A stretch of DNA of 64,000 nt from contig NC_067207.1 in assembly GCF_026262505.1 (NCBI RefSeq), positions 27,682,082 to 27,746,081 on the forward strand, read 5' to 3'. Positions 51,372 through 60,413 of this stretch are shown piece by piece (positions within the stretch are counted from its first letter, which is position 1; the number at the start of each line of letters is the position of its first letter). Source of the stretch: Trichomonas vaginalis G3. Taxonomy: Eukaryota; Parabasalia; Trichomonadida; Trichomonadidae. The notes under the pieces are model-generated. The model saw only the letters and a program-made list of their open reading frames with translations, had not been told where the DNA came from and ran no database searches. A program made the translations under genes and the position numbers.

Positions 51372-53011
51372 TTATACATTTCTATTCATCAATATTTCAT
51401 CATATGAACTTCTATACTGTGGTGGTGTACCTGTTGGATGATATTTCAAACCTTCATCCGGTGTCCATGTCCAATACGTAGTCCTAGTAAACCAAACCTG
51501 AGGAGGATTTGTCACCTTTGAACAGTAAGTGTCATTTACACCCTGAATGATTGGATAAGCTTTCACTTGTACTGTAACTTGTGAGTTGAAAGTTTCTAAT
51601 CCATCAAAGAATATACCCGCTCCATCACGTTGAACTGGAATAGTGCATAAGAATGAAGTTTGGTCTTTCCATGTTCTAGCTAATGGCACGCCATTATCAT
51701 CATTCAGTGGTCTAGTTAATGAGTCCTCGTATTCTTCTGTGCATTCATTCACTCCATCTAAATCAGAAGCTTGAAGCATACGTGTAAAGAATATGTCGCC
51801 CACTGTGGTCATCGCTTGATCGGGGAAGTTTCTGGAATCTATAGTGACCTGAAGACCTCGAAGCATTGGATTTTCTAAAACTGTTCTTTGCATTGCATTC
51901 TTCGGAAATGCTAACACAACATCTGTAACATTATGAAGAGCGTATGAGAAATCTGAGCTGATACCTTCAGGAGTGATGCAACCTCCATTTAGTGAACGAA
52001 CGTCAATATGTTGAGCTGGAATCATGAATGGATCTTCCTTACTAAATAAACGTGGTATTGCTTTAACTGATTCTTCAATTAAACCGTATCCTGGTGTAAT
52101 GCATTTATCCTCTAAAACTTCCATCTTTGTGCATGAAATAATAACGTCTTCAACTGTTGCGTCAGCAGATGTAGCGGCTAAGCTTGTAATTAATTTGGTA
52201 GGAAGTCCGATTTGTTGGAATTTGCGATCATATTTATAAACATGATTCATAATCTTTTCATAATTTTCATCAGTTATCTTTTCATAAACGTAATTTTGTA
52301 AATCAGCAACTCTTAACGGGTCAACCTGACAAAATACTAAAGTATCCCTGAAAAATAATATTTAAGAATGATTTCACCAAATGATTTAGGATAATCATCG
52401 AACGCCTGAAATGCTAACAAATCATTTACCGGAATAATCATATCAAAAGTGATATCAACTTCTTCATTTGCTTTCTTGAAAACTTCTGAAGGGTCAATAT
52501 ATTTACCACATACTGAGTTATCATATTTTTGAACATTATTATATAACGAATGAACAAACTTTTTAACTTTCCTTTCTGATTTTGGTTTATATGTTGCAAA
52601 TGCGAAAGATTCACGGGCGCAATCCATCTGAAGATAACCGGCATCACCTCTTTCGGTTTCTACTTCTAATTGTTTAAAGCTTTGATTTGATGATTTATAA
52701 CCAACGAATAAACGCATACATTTAAAAGCGGCATCACATGTGAAAGCTTTATTTGAAACTAGAGTTGCTTTAACTTTGCGTTTAATATATGTGTCACCTA
52801 ATTGGTTCACATCATGAGCCGGATTTGTAATTCTTAAATGAGTTTGTTTATCATCAAAATATGGAGCATCAGAGTCATAGCATGAACTTTCAAGTTCTCT
52901 ATAATATCTTCTTCCGTCATTCTTTGCAAATATTTCATTTATCTTTTCGAATGAATGAAACACATTTCCATTAATTGGTTTAGTGTTTGGCACCAAATAG
53001 TTAGTCGTCAT
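51372..53011 (-). pseudogene. Candidate major capsid protein gene (right arm)
   Basis: Mirror copy of 35371-37009, about 540 codons; broken. Confidence 0.6.
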
Positions 53012-53080
53012 TTATTATTAAATAAAAAATCAAAATTAAAATATGAAAATGAATTTTTAATTTTAATGAAATAATCAACT

Positions 53081-53296
53081 ATGGCTGCAGGATTCTTTAA
53101 GAAACTGTGGGATAAAGTAAAAAGAGGAGCGCATAAAGTTTGGGAAACAATGAAGAAAGGAGCGAATTGGATATTTAAGAATAAAGAAGCAATTAGTGAC
53201 GTTGCTGAATCAATAACACCAAAAGCTGCCCCAATAAGAGAAATTTTAAATAAAGGAGAAAAAGTTTATCAAAGACTACAACCAATACTAAGATAA
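53081..53296 (+). CDS. Element gene: small amphipathic protein B (right arm)
   Basis: Mirror copy of 35094-35303 with the same M-A-A-G-F-F-K-K-L-W start; it looks whole and is 71 residues long. Confidence 0.6.
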   Translation: MAAGFFKKLWDKVKRGAHKVWETMKKGANWIFKNKEAISDVAESITPKAAPIREILNKGEKVYQRLQPILR

Positions 53297-53307
53297 AAAT
53301 AATATTT

Positions 53308-53555
53308 ATTTATTTTTCCACTATTTACCCCTATTTTATTAAGTATTCCTTCAGCAATTCCACCAATTGCGTTACCTGCTTGTGCTCCCATCGCCGGATT
53401 ACCTGCTTTAGTACCTAATACTCACCTATGATAGTTCCTGCCGTTTTCGCTACTGGTGCCAAAAAGTTTGCAACAGGTTTAATAACCTTTTTATAAACCC
53501 AACCTGCAGCTTTCTTAATTCCATCCCATAATTTTTTAAAGAATCCTGCCGCCAT
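53308..53555 (-). pseudogene. Element gene: small amphipathic/hydrophobic protein A (right arm)
   Basis: Mirror copy of 34830-35075; broken in this arm. Confidence 0.5.
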
Positions 53556-53620
53556 TTCTGATTTAATATTAATTAAAAATATATTTCATCACTTATATTC
53601 TAATTTTTATTTAATGATAA

Positions 53621-53989
53621 ATGAAACCAATTTTAAAAATAAATGAAACAGAGGAGGAAGAAATAAATGAAAGTGAAAATGTTCAACAAAAAATAAACGT
53701 TGTTAAACCAATTACTGAAATAAAATTTTTTTCATCTGTTGATGAATTTAATGACTATTATGCTAATAATAAAAAATTATTTGAAGAATTGACAACATGT
53801 AAATTGAATAAAATGTTTAAAGTTGATGGATTCAAAATTTCAAAAATAAAAGGAGTGGTTAGTTTGAAATCTATTCCTCAATCAAGAATCACCTCATTAA
53901 TGAAAATAGATGATTTAACAAAAGAATAGAAGAGATTGAAGAAAGAATGAATCAAATAATTGGTTTCATAAATTCAATAATCATTAGTT
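53621..53989 (+). pseudogene. Element gene: unknown protein (right arm)
   Basis: Mirror copy of 34395-34763; broken in this arm. Confidence 0.45.
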
Positions 53990-54014
53990 TCAATTTATTT
54001 TTAAAGTTTATTTT

Positions 54015-54605
54015 TCATTCATGAAAATAATTATTTCTAATTTCTTTTACTCTCTCGTACATACTAGATTTAAAGAATTCAGAACTTTTACCATAATCTC
54101 CTAAATGTTTTCTTATCCCTAACGTGTGCCAGTTATTATATGAAACTGTATAAACTTTATCTTTATCTTTACACCTTTCATCACTTCCAATATATTTATA
54201 TTTCAATTTTGATTTAGCATTTTCATATTCATTAGCGTTTAATAATTCACAGTCTTCCTTTTTAAATAAATGTTTTATGTATTCAGGATTTAATACTCTA
54301 CGTTTATATGCTCCTAACTTAGTTCTAAAGGTTTTTCTACAAAATTTAGGAATTCCATCCTCTTTAATGTCATCAATGATTTCCATTTCATTATTTTCAA
54401 TTTCTTCTTCCCGTTTATGAGGTCTTTGATTATGACTCCATTGATTCCATGAAATTAAATATTCTTTATCATTATATTTATACCTCATTAGCTTATTTTG
54501 GCTTTCATATTCATTTAATAATTCACAATCTTCATTTTTAAATTGAAGTTTAACCCATTCAGGATTTAAACAATGTTTAATTAATCGCGGAATATCTGAC
54601 ATCAT
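54015..54605 (-). CDS. Element gene: protein with two copies of an unknown domain (right arm)
   Basis: Mirror copy of 33777-34367, with the same 196-residue product; it looks whole. Confidence 0.7.
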   Translation of the reverse strand: MMSDIPRLIKHCLNPEWVKLQFKNEDCELLNEYESQNKLMRYKYNDKEYLISWNQWSHNQRPHKREEEIENNEMEIIDDIKEDGIPKFCRKTFRTKLGAYKRRVLNPEYIKHLFKKEDCELLNANEYENAKSKLKYKYIGSDERCKDKDKVYTVSYNNWHTLGIRKHLGDYGKSSEFFKSSMYERVKEIRNNYFHE

Positions 54606-54758
54606 CTATATATAGCTTCTTTTATAAAAGATAAAAAAATAAATTATTTTAAAATTAATGTTAATTTTTTAATGTGTTTATAAATAAATATATTTTAATG
54701 CATCGTCTATATATAGATGTTACAAAAAAAGTCACTAAACCCGCACTCATATACTACT

Positions 54759-54764
54759 GAAGGA
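54759..54764. repeat. Target-site duplication GAAGGA (right copy, Polinton-like element)
   Basis: Identical to 33618-33623 and directly next to the element end CTCATATACTACT. Confidence 0.85.
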
Positions 54765-55744
54765 TAAACCTCAAAATTTACGAATATAATGAGTGGGAAT
54801 ATAATGCTTATCTATCATAAAACCATATGAAATATCAATTTTTGCTTTACGCCTAATTTTTGACGACAATTAGCAAAAAATGTTAAATGTTAACACTCAG
54901 TCCATTTGAATATGAAAAATAAAATTGACTTTGATTAAATGTTTTTATTTATCATGCAATTCTTCTTGCGACCAAAGATTTGAATAAAATTTCAAAAAAT
55001 AAGATAGCTTAAAAAATAATGTACGGTAGTGTTTACTAATAGATGAATAGTATATAAATTCTATTGGATTTGATCCAAAAAAAATATATAAAATTTGATC
55101 ATAAATAAAATCGTTTTAAATTACTTCTTCATTTAAATTATAACAATTATTTTTGGTTTTATATTTTTTTGGATCAAATCCATTTTAATAGAATTTATAT
55201 ACTATTCATCTATTAGTAAACACTACCGTATATTATTTTTAAGCTATCTTATTTTTTGAACTTTTATTCAAATCTTTGGTCGCAAGAAGAATTGCATGAT
55301 AAATAAAAAATTTAATCAAAGTCAATTTTATTTTTCATATTCAAATGGACTGAGTGTTAACATTTAACATTTTTTGCTAATTGTCGTCAAAAATTAGGCG
55401 TAAAGCAAAAATTGATATTTCATATGGTTTTATGATAGATAAGCATTATATTCCCACTCATTATATTCGTAATTTTTGAGGTTTATCCTTCGCTTTTAAG
55501 ATCATTGATTTTGATTTTTATATAAAATAGTTATATATTAGAAAATAATATGAGTTTATGTGATATTATTTTTCAGAAGATTTTGTGTTCTTCTTCAAAA
55601 TTTTATTTTTTTATTAAAAAGAATCTTTACAAAATATACATTTACTTTAATTAATATTTTAAAACGTGCTCTATCAAAAGTTCCAAAAATTCAATATTTT
55701 AGCTTTTCTGAGGTGTCACTTTTGATGAATTTCTGTTTACAACA
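54765..55744. mobile_element. Palindromic foldback/MITE-like element, right part with palindrome centre
   Basis: The sequence TAAACCTCAAAATTTACGAA from 54765 reappears in reverse complement (GAGGTTTATCC) near 55480, and pairing continues inward to a centre at about 55095-55160. From 55483 outward the sequence pairs instead with 33356-33623. Together they show one non-coding palindrome of about 1,248 bases with arms of roughly 590-620 bases, later split by the Polinton-like insertion. The ends TAAACAG...CTGTTTA differ from those of the Polinton, so it is not simply a shortened copy of it. Confidence 0.78.
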
Positions 55745-55750
55745 GGTTAT
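55745..55750. repeat. Target-site duplication GGTTAT (right copy, outer element)
   Basis: Matches 33350-33355. The host BspA reading frame crosses this hexamer as codons ATA-ACC. Confidence 0.75.
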
Positions 55751-56119
55751 AGATAAATATGAAAGAGCATAATTAAAGATAGTTTTTAATCCTTCTGGAA
55801 GAAGAAAACTGGAAATCGATGAGCATTTATAAAATGCATATTGACCGATATATTCGAGATAAATACATGAAGAAAGATCAACGTTTCGAAGTTTTGAACA
55901 GCTGAAAAATGCATAGTCGTTAATACGTCTTAGGTTTGGGTTTTGTTTGAATGAAAATGTTTCAAGAATGTTTTTGACTGACTTGAAACAATAATTGATT
56001 TCATCAACACCACCAAATACTTCGCATTCGGATGAAATAATCAGATTTTGACTTTGAACACAGACGGAGTTTAATGTTTTGCCTCCGTCTGAATAACAAT
56101 ACTGTGGAATTTCAGTCAT
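55745..56119 (-). pseudogene. BspA-like protein, N-terminal part of the split gene
   Basis: The ATG at 56119 opens a frame of 125 codons to the insertion border; a few element-derived codons extend it to 55691. It has a short N-terminal cap (C-Y-S-D-G-G-K) and then LRR_5-type repeats (A-F-F-S-C-S-K-L, A-F-Y-K-C-S-S-I-S-S). No signal peptide is seen. It breaks off within the repeat unit that 33355-31331 continues (A-L-S-Y-L-S-I-T here; S-I-N-I-P-S-S-V there), so the two are halves of one host gene now 22.4 kb apart. Confidence 0.85.
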
Positions 56120-56575
56120 TTTCGATCAAAATAGTCATATAAAGATTATATTATCTACTATTTATTGTCATATTATTGCATATGTCTCTTATTTTTCAAG
56201 AATGATGTTTCCTCGAACCTTCATTTTCCAACATCATCCCATAAATGATTGAATATTGTTTGGAAATTAAATTAATGGGATCCCTTTCGAAATGCTATCA
56301 TAAGATTGGCGCGTGTCAATCAATGGTGTATGATTTGACACCAAATAAAAATTATCTTTTTCTTTTATGAATAAATATTTTCAAATTTGTTTGTTGTTCT
56401 CGTTGCGCTATTCGAATTATGTTCAAAATCAAGAATTATAGCAAACTCTAGAATGTCACTTTTTGTCAAAATTCATGATAGTATTTGTTTTTATAAGGAA
56501 TCAAGTTGTGTTTACGATGTATTAATTAGAAAATGTCGCAGAACGATACATTCAATTTTTTTAACAATTTCAACA
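56120..56575. other. Divergent intergenic region
   Basis: This region lies between the BspA start on the minus strand and the next plus-strand gene. An open frame in phase with that next gene extends back to 56387 but has Phe- and Leu-rich, spacer-like composition. I treat it as promoter and leader. Confidence 0.45.
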
Positions 56576-57145
56576 ATGGAAGATGAAGAAATCAGAAACG
56601 ATTTTTATGTTTACTTTTGGGTTTTAGCTAAATCCTTTACATTTGTTAGAGTTCCTATTGATATAGAACTCTATACCGATATAAATAGCCTTATCAATCA
56701 TGTCGCAAGTCATTTAGGCGTTCCAAATAATACGGATGTATTCTTCATGGAATATGTTGCCCAGTCTGAAGATAAGAAAGGCAAAAGAAGAAGCGATTCG
56801 AATGCAGTTTCCGATATCAGAGAAAAACGTTCTCAAAAATCAGAAGCAGATAATACAAAAGAAGAGAAAGTAGCAAAGATGAGAAAATTAGAAGATTTAA
56901 GCCAAATACGAAACAATAGACATTACATATTCGTTAAACAAGGAATGGGTGAGAAAGCAATTCCAAAATTCTTGAACAGCGAAACATACTTTAAATTTGT
57001 TAGGAAAATGTTCAAGCAATGGGACTTTCTCATGGAAAATATGAAATGTTCGTCACCTCTTGCTCTTTTTGATGAAAATGGTGAAATTTCAGAGGAATTG
57101 TACGATCTCTGTGACCTATTTAACGAGCAGCTTGATATACAATAA
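56576..57145 (+). CDS. Unknown 189-residue protein
   Basis: I start it at the ATG at 56576 (M-E-D-E-E-I-R-N-D), where protein-like composition begins. Residues 10-65 alternate strands and a helix (F-V-R-V-P-I-D-I-E-L-Y, then I-N-H-V-A-S-H-L-G-V) and could be ubiquitin-like. Residues 68-110 are Lys/Glu/Ser-rich and disordered. The C-terminal 75 residues are globular and helical (Y-F-K-F-V-R-K-M-F-K-Q-W). No family was recognised. Only 53 bases separate it from the next gene on the same strand, among the tightest spacing in the window. Confidence 0.65.
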   Translation: MEDEEIRNDFYVYFWVLAKSFTFVRVPIDIELYTDINSLINHVASHLGVPNNTDVFFMEYVAQSEDKKGKRRSDSNAVSDIREKRSQKSEADNTKEEKVAKMRKLEDLSQIRNNRHYIFVKQGMGEKAIPKFLNSETYFKFVRKMFKQWDFLMENMKCSSPLALFDENGEISEELYDLCDLFNEQLDIQ

Positions 57146-57198
57146 CTTTGTTAAGAATAAAAAAAGTGTCGAAAATTTTTTAATTTTTTTCCTAAATT

Positions 57199-58605
57199 AT
57201 GATTCCACCCGAAACTAAAGAGGCTGAGAAGCCAGAAAGCGATAATAATCTAGGTGAGATTATTCATCAACCCAATTCTAATGAAAATATTGAAAATGAG
57301 AAACAAGAAAGCGAAATTCAAGTTTCAAACGTAGATATTATAACAAAAGATACAGAAATCGATGTAAATCCAAAAGAAAATGAACAAATACAGTCTAATA
57401 ATTGCGAAAATAAAGAAGTTAGCATCGAAAAAGAACAAGAAACTTCAATAATTTCATCTCCTGATAATCATAAAGAGAATGAAAGCGATATTAAAGCCAG
57501 CGAATGTACATTAGAGAGTAAGCATGAGCCTAAAATATTCGAGTCTTATATTACGTTATTAAATAATCAGCAAAAGCAGAAAGAAGCTTGGGATAAAATG
57601 ATGAAAGAAAGACTTGAGCATGCCTCCAACTGTGATGATTATTACAATAAAATTCAGAATTCTCCAAAACTTCAACTTTCAAATGAATCTTGCAAGCCTC
57701 AAGTGGCTCCATTCCCAACTCTTCCTAGCTCTCAAGAAATACTAGCACGTATAAAAGCTACCGAAGATGAAATAATAGTTCAAAAGCGAAAATTACAAGA
57801 TTTGATCATTTCAATACAACCAAAAGTTACAGAATTCGGATCTACCGAAGACGCACCTCCAGAGATTGGGATTCGCAACTGTTCTGGCGTAATTATTGGT
57901 AAAAAGGTGATAGATTCAATAATTTCAGCCAATCGTGCAAAAGCATCTAAATCACACGATAAAAGTATATTGCATAACGAAATTACATCCAAATATAAAA
58001 GAATTGGTGACTATCCCCACTACTTTATGGATAATACACAATTTATTGAGCCAATGCTTGAACATATTGCAGAAAATAAAGAGGAAGAATATGAATACAA
58101 CCAGAAATTAACTCGAGAGTACATAGAACGTAAAGAAATATGGGATGAAATGTCAGATAATTTGAATACCTACCATAAAGTACTCCATGCATCAATAGAT
58201 GTCTGGCCACCAGAATTCGCTGTGAATCTACCTAAGGAAACCGATCATGAAAAGCTTTTATCTGTTGTTGCTCCAGATCAAATCATGTATAACAGCCAAG
58301 AAGAGAAGGAAGCCTACTTGTACTACGATGAAAATATGTTGGTCGAAGATCCTGAACGCGCCCATCAGCAATTCAAAAATAGACTTAAATGGACCGACCA
58401 CGAAAAGAAGATTTTCATGGAAAAATATGCTCTTCATCCACGCGAATTTAAGAAAATCGCCAATAGCTTGCCAGGAAAGAGTATTAAGGATGTTATTGAA
58501 TATTATCACATTTATCGAATTAAAATAGACCTCAAGAAACTGGAAGTTGCTGCTAGGACCAAGGGAAGTAAGAGAAGAGTAATTGCGGAAGGCTCAAGAA
58601 AATAA
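57199..58605 (+). CDS. NCoR/SMRT/Snt1-like SANT-domain corepressor
   Basis: This 468-residue protein resembles the conserved part of nuclear corepressors NCoR/SMRT and yeast Snt1, scaffolds that activate class I histone deacetylases. Residues 1-120 are Glu/Asn-rich and disordered. Around 255-330 is a helical region like the deacetylase-activating domain, with E-Y-I-E-R-K-E-I-W. Next comes D-E-N-M-L-V-E-D-P, matching the segment before the SANT domain in animals. The SANT domain (about 394-440) reads W-T-D-H-E-K-K-I-F-M-E-K and H-P-R-E-F-K-K-I-A, then Y-Y-H-I-Y-R, closely following the corepressor SANT2. It ends in a basic tail. MIER or RCOR-type SANT proteins are less likely alternatives. Confidence 0.75.
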   Translation: MIPPETKEAEKPESDNNLGEIIHQPNSNENIENEKQESEIQVSNVDIITKDTEIDVNPKENEQIQSNNCENKEVSIEKEQETSIISSPDNHKENESDIKASECTLESKHEPKIFESYITLLNNQQKQKEAWDKMMKERLEHASNCDDYYNKIQNSPKLQLSNESCKPQVAPFPTLPSSQEILARIKATEDEIIVQKRKLQDLIISIQPKVTEFGSTEDAPPEIGIRNCSGVIIGKKVIDSIISANRAKASKSHDKSILHNEITSKYKRIGDYPHYFMDNTQFIEPMLEHIAENKEEEYEYNQKLTREYIERKEIWDEMSDNLNTYHKVLHASIDVWPPEFAVNLPKETDHEKLLSVVAPDQIMYNSQEEKEAYLYYDENMLVEDPERAHQQFKNRLKWTDHEKKIFMEKYALHPREFKKIANSLPGKSIKDVIEYYHIYRIKIDLKKLEVAARTKGSKRRVIAEGSRK

Positions 58606-59363
58606 TTTTTCAAAAAATTAATTTTAATCAAGAAAAAAAGGATTAATTATCGGCAATTGACTTGCTATGGATAATTATTTGTCCTTTTTCTCATCTTTCA
58701 TGCGAAGTTTTCTCAAGAACCTTCTCATATCTTCTTCAATAAGAAACTACCCTTAATGAACTTTGAAAAACCACAAAAGTTTAATCAATGAGTCGTTGTG
58801 ATGTCGTGTTATGAGTATTTGTTCAATTACTCATAAAAAAAATTCGAAATTCCATTCATAGAAATATCAACATTTCCGGCCTGAGCCAAATACAATCTTA
58901 GTTAACTCATACTCCGTATTGAGTTTCTTGAAAAAAAATCAAATTTATAAAATAAAATATTTTGTTATGTTTTATAAGCACTAAAATCTAGATTGAAAAT
59001 AATAGTTGAATGATTTGAAGGAGAAGCGTTAACAATTTTTCACTCGTTTGAAATCAATAAGAAACATTTGCCTTTTCATATACTACGAAATGATTCTATA
59101 CACCAATATGAAAATAAACTATATAATTGAAAAGAAGCTATCACGAATGAGTATTCAATAATTAGCATATTTCTAAAATAATTCAAATCAAATTCGATTA
59201 TGCTAAAATATGCTAATAATATAACATTCAGTCATTTGAAAAGATTCGATAAAACCTTTTTAACCATAGACAAAAATGTTTCAATGGAAAATGAAAATGA
59301 TGTTATTAATAATGTTGGAATCTATTGAGCAGGCTAGATTATTATATACAAACATAAAACATT
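58606..59363. other. Convergent intergenic region, AT-rich
   Basis: This 758-base spacer lies between the 3' ends of the corepressor-like gene and the ankyrin gene. Apart from A/T runs and short imperfect repeats such as ATTAGCATATTTC and TATGCTAATAA near 59160-59220, I see no gene or element. Confidence 0.4.
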
Positions 59364-60233
59364 TTAAATGCAATTGCAAGCTTTTAACGCCGCCTGTGCA
59401 TCTTTATTTCCCTTTTGGATTGCCACTCCAAGTGGTGTTTTGTTATAAGAATCTTTTGCATTCTTTTGAATTCCTGCTTGTTTACAAAGGAAAGTGCAAA
59501 GTTTAGCGTAATTGAGATAGGCGGCTATATGGAGAGGAGTTCTTTTATTTGTTTTAGTGGTTGCATTTATGTTAATAAATTGAAGTGCAAATTGAACCCC
59601 TTCTATAGAATCTCTGTGACAGAAATAATGAAGAATTGTGATATCATCATCAGTCTTGGAACAAGGATCTGCTCCATATTCTTGTAACAATCTAACAAGC
59701 TTAAGATTTCCTTTACGTGCAGCATTAATAATGCAATTTGATCCCTTATCATTAATTATTCTCCAGGTATTGTTTTTAACACATTCCTCGATAGTCTTTG
59801 TGTCATCATTTGCTGCTGCTTTTTCCAAAATCTCATAAACTTGATAAAATAATTGTGAAATTTTGAAATCCTTAATTTGAATTGAATGACTTCTTGAGGA
59901 TTCATAAGATGCATTACCAATATGAAAATCACCTGCATGTTTTAAAAAAATGTCGTTTAAGGGCTTCATTTCAAAAATTTCTGATATACATTTTATGACC
60001 GTGTAATTATCTTTATCTTTTTTGAAATTAACATTTGAGCATTTCAACATGGAAATAATGTCGTTTGGATCAAAATACTCCTTTACAATGTTGAAAATTC
60101 TTGTAAATTGATCCACGGAAAGGTATGTAAGCTTTAAAATTTCGCACATTTGGTGTGTCTCCCTAATTTTAATAAAGTCTTCGTTGATAATTTTATCTAT
60201 ATTGCCAGCATAATACTTATAATCGATCTCCAT
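59364..60233 (-). CDS. Ankyrin-repeat protein, short
   Basis: From the ATG at 60233 (M-E-I-D-Y-K-Y-Y) this is 289 residues. The N-terminal 160 residues are helical and match in style the N-terminus of trichomonad ankyrin proteins. About three to four ankyrin repeats follow from residue 165 (N-C-I-I-N-A-A-R-K-G-N, L-H-Y-F-C-H-R-D, T-P-L-H-I-A-A-Y-L-N, T-P-L-G-V-A-I-Q-K-G-N) and the protein stops in K-A-C-N-C-I. It is divergently arranged with the HSP70-like gene, their starts 180 bases apart, so the two share a short promoter region. Confidence 0.88.
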   Translation of the reverse strand: MEIDYKYYAGNIDKIINEDFIKIRETHQMCEILKLTYLSVDQFTRIFNIVKEYFDPNDIISMLKCSNVNFKKDKDNYTVIKCISEIFEMKPLNDIFLKHAGDFHIGNASYESSRSHSIQIKDFKISQLFYQVYEILEKAAANDDTKTIEECVKNNTWRIINDKGSNCIINAARKGNLKLVRLLQEYGADPCSKTDDDITILHYFCHRDSIEGVQFALQFININATTKTNKRTPLHIAAYLNYAKLCTFLCKQAGIQKNAKDSYNKTPLGVAIQKGNKDAQAALKACNCI

Positions 60234-60413
60234 TTTCAATAAATTTTTAGATTACGACTTAATTGAAAAATGAAAAAAATCATTGGAAATTAATTAGGAG
60301 AAAGATGCTAGATATTTAAAACTTTTGAAATAAATTGAATAGTGGAAAAAAGTCGACTTTTAAAATTGGAGCCCATGGGTAAAAAAATCGTCTGATTTTT
60401 ATATTAAAATTGA
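60234..60413. promoter_or_regulatory. Short divergent promoter region
   Basis: Only 180 AT-rich bases separate the divergent ATGs of the ankyrin gene and the HSP70-like gene, so both promoters must lie here. No heat-shock element repeat (nGAAn arrays) stands out. Confidence 0.5.

Larger units (their letters stand above)
33624..54758. mobile_element. Polinton/Maverick-like virus-like element, 21.1 kb, giant inverted repeat
   Basis: The element begins AGTAGTATATGAG and ends with its reverse complement, flanked by a 6-bp target duplication. The two arms (33624-43398 and 44982-54758) are about 9.78 kb each, nearly identical and mirror-imaged; the centre (43399-44981) is single copy. Each arm carries candidate major and minor capsid genes, an A32/FtsK-type packaging ATPase, a fibre gene and several small genes. 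I find no DNA polymerase B, retroviral-type integrase or protease in it. Intact duplications and near-identical arms suggest a recent insertion. It is nevertheless broken: several genes are interrupted, with roughly ten breaks per arm by eye. Confidence 0.85.
44982..54758 (-). repeat. Right arm of the giant inverted repeat
   Basis: This 9,777-base arm is the mirror copy of the left arm, with genes mostly on the minus strand, again pointing toward the centre. Scattered small differences from the left arm show that the two are separate sequences and not one read twice. Confidence 0.85.

Noticed and set aside
33624-54758. Giant inverted repeat as a pure assembly artefact
   Set aside because: The two arms differ at scattered positions, the centre is unique, and the outer borders carry a matching 6-bp target duplication, which an artefact would not produce. 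Read-level proof is still lacking.
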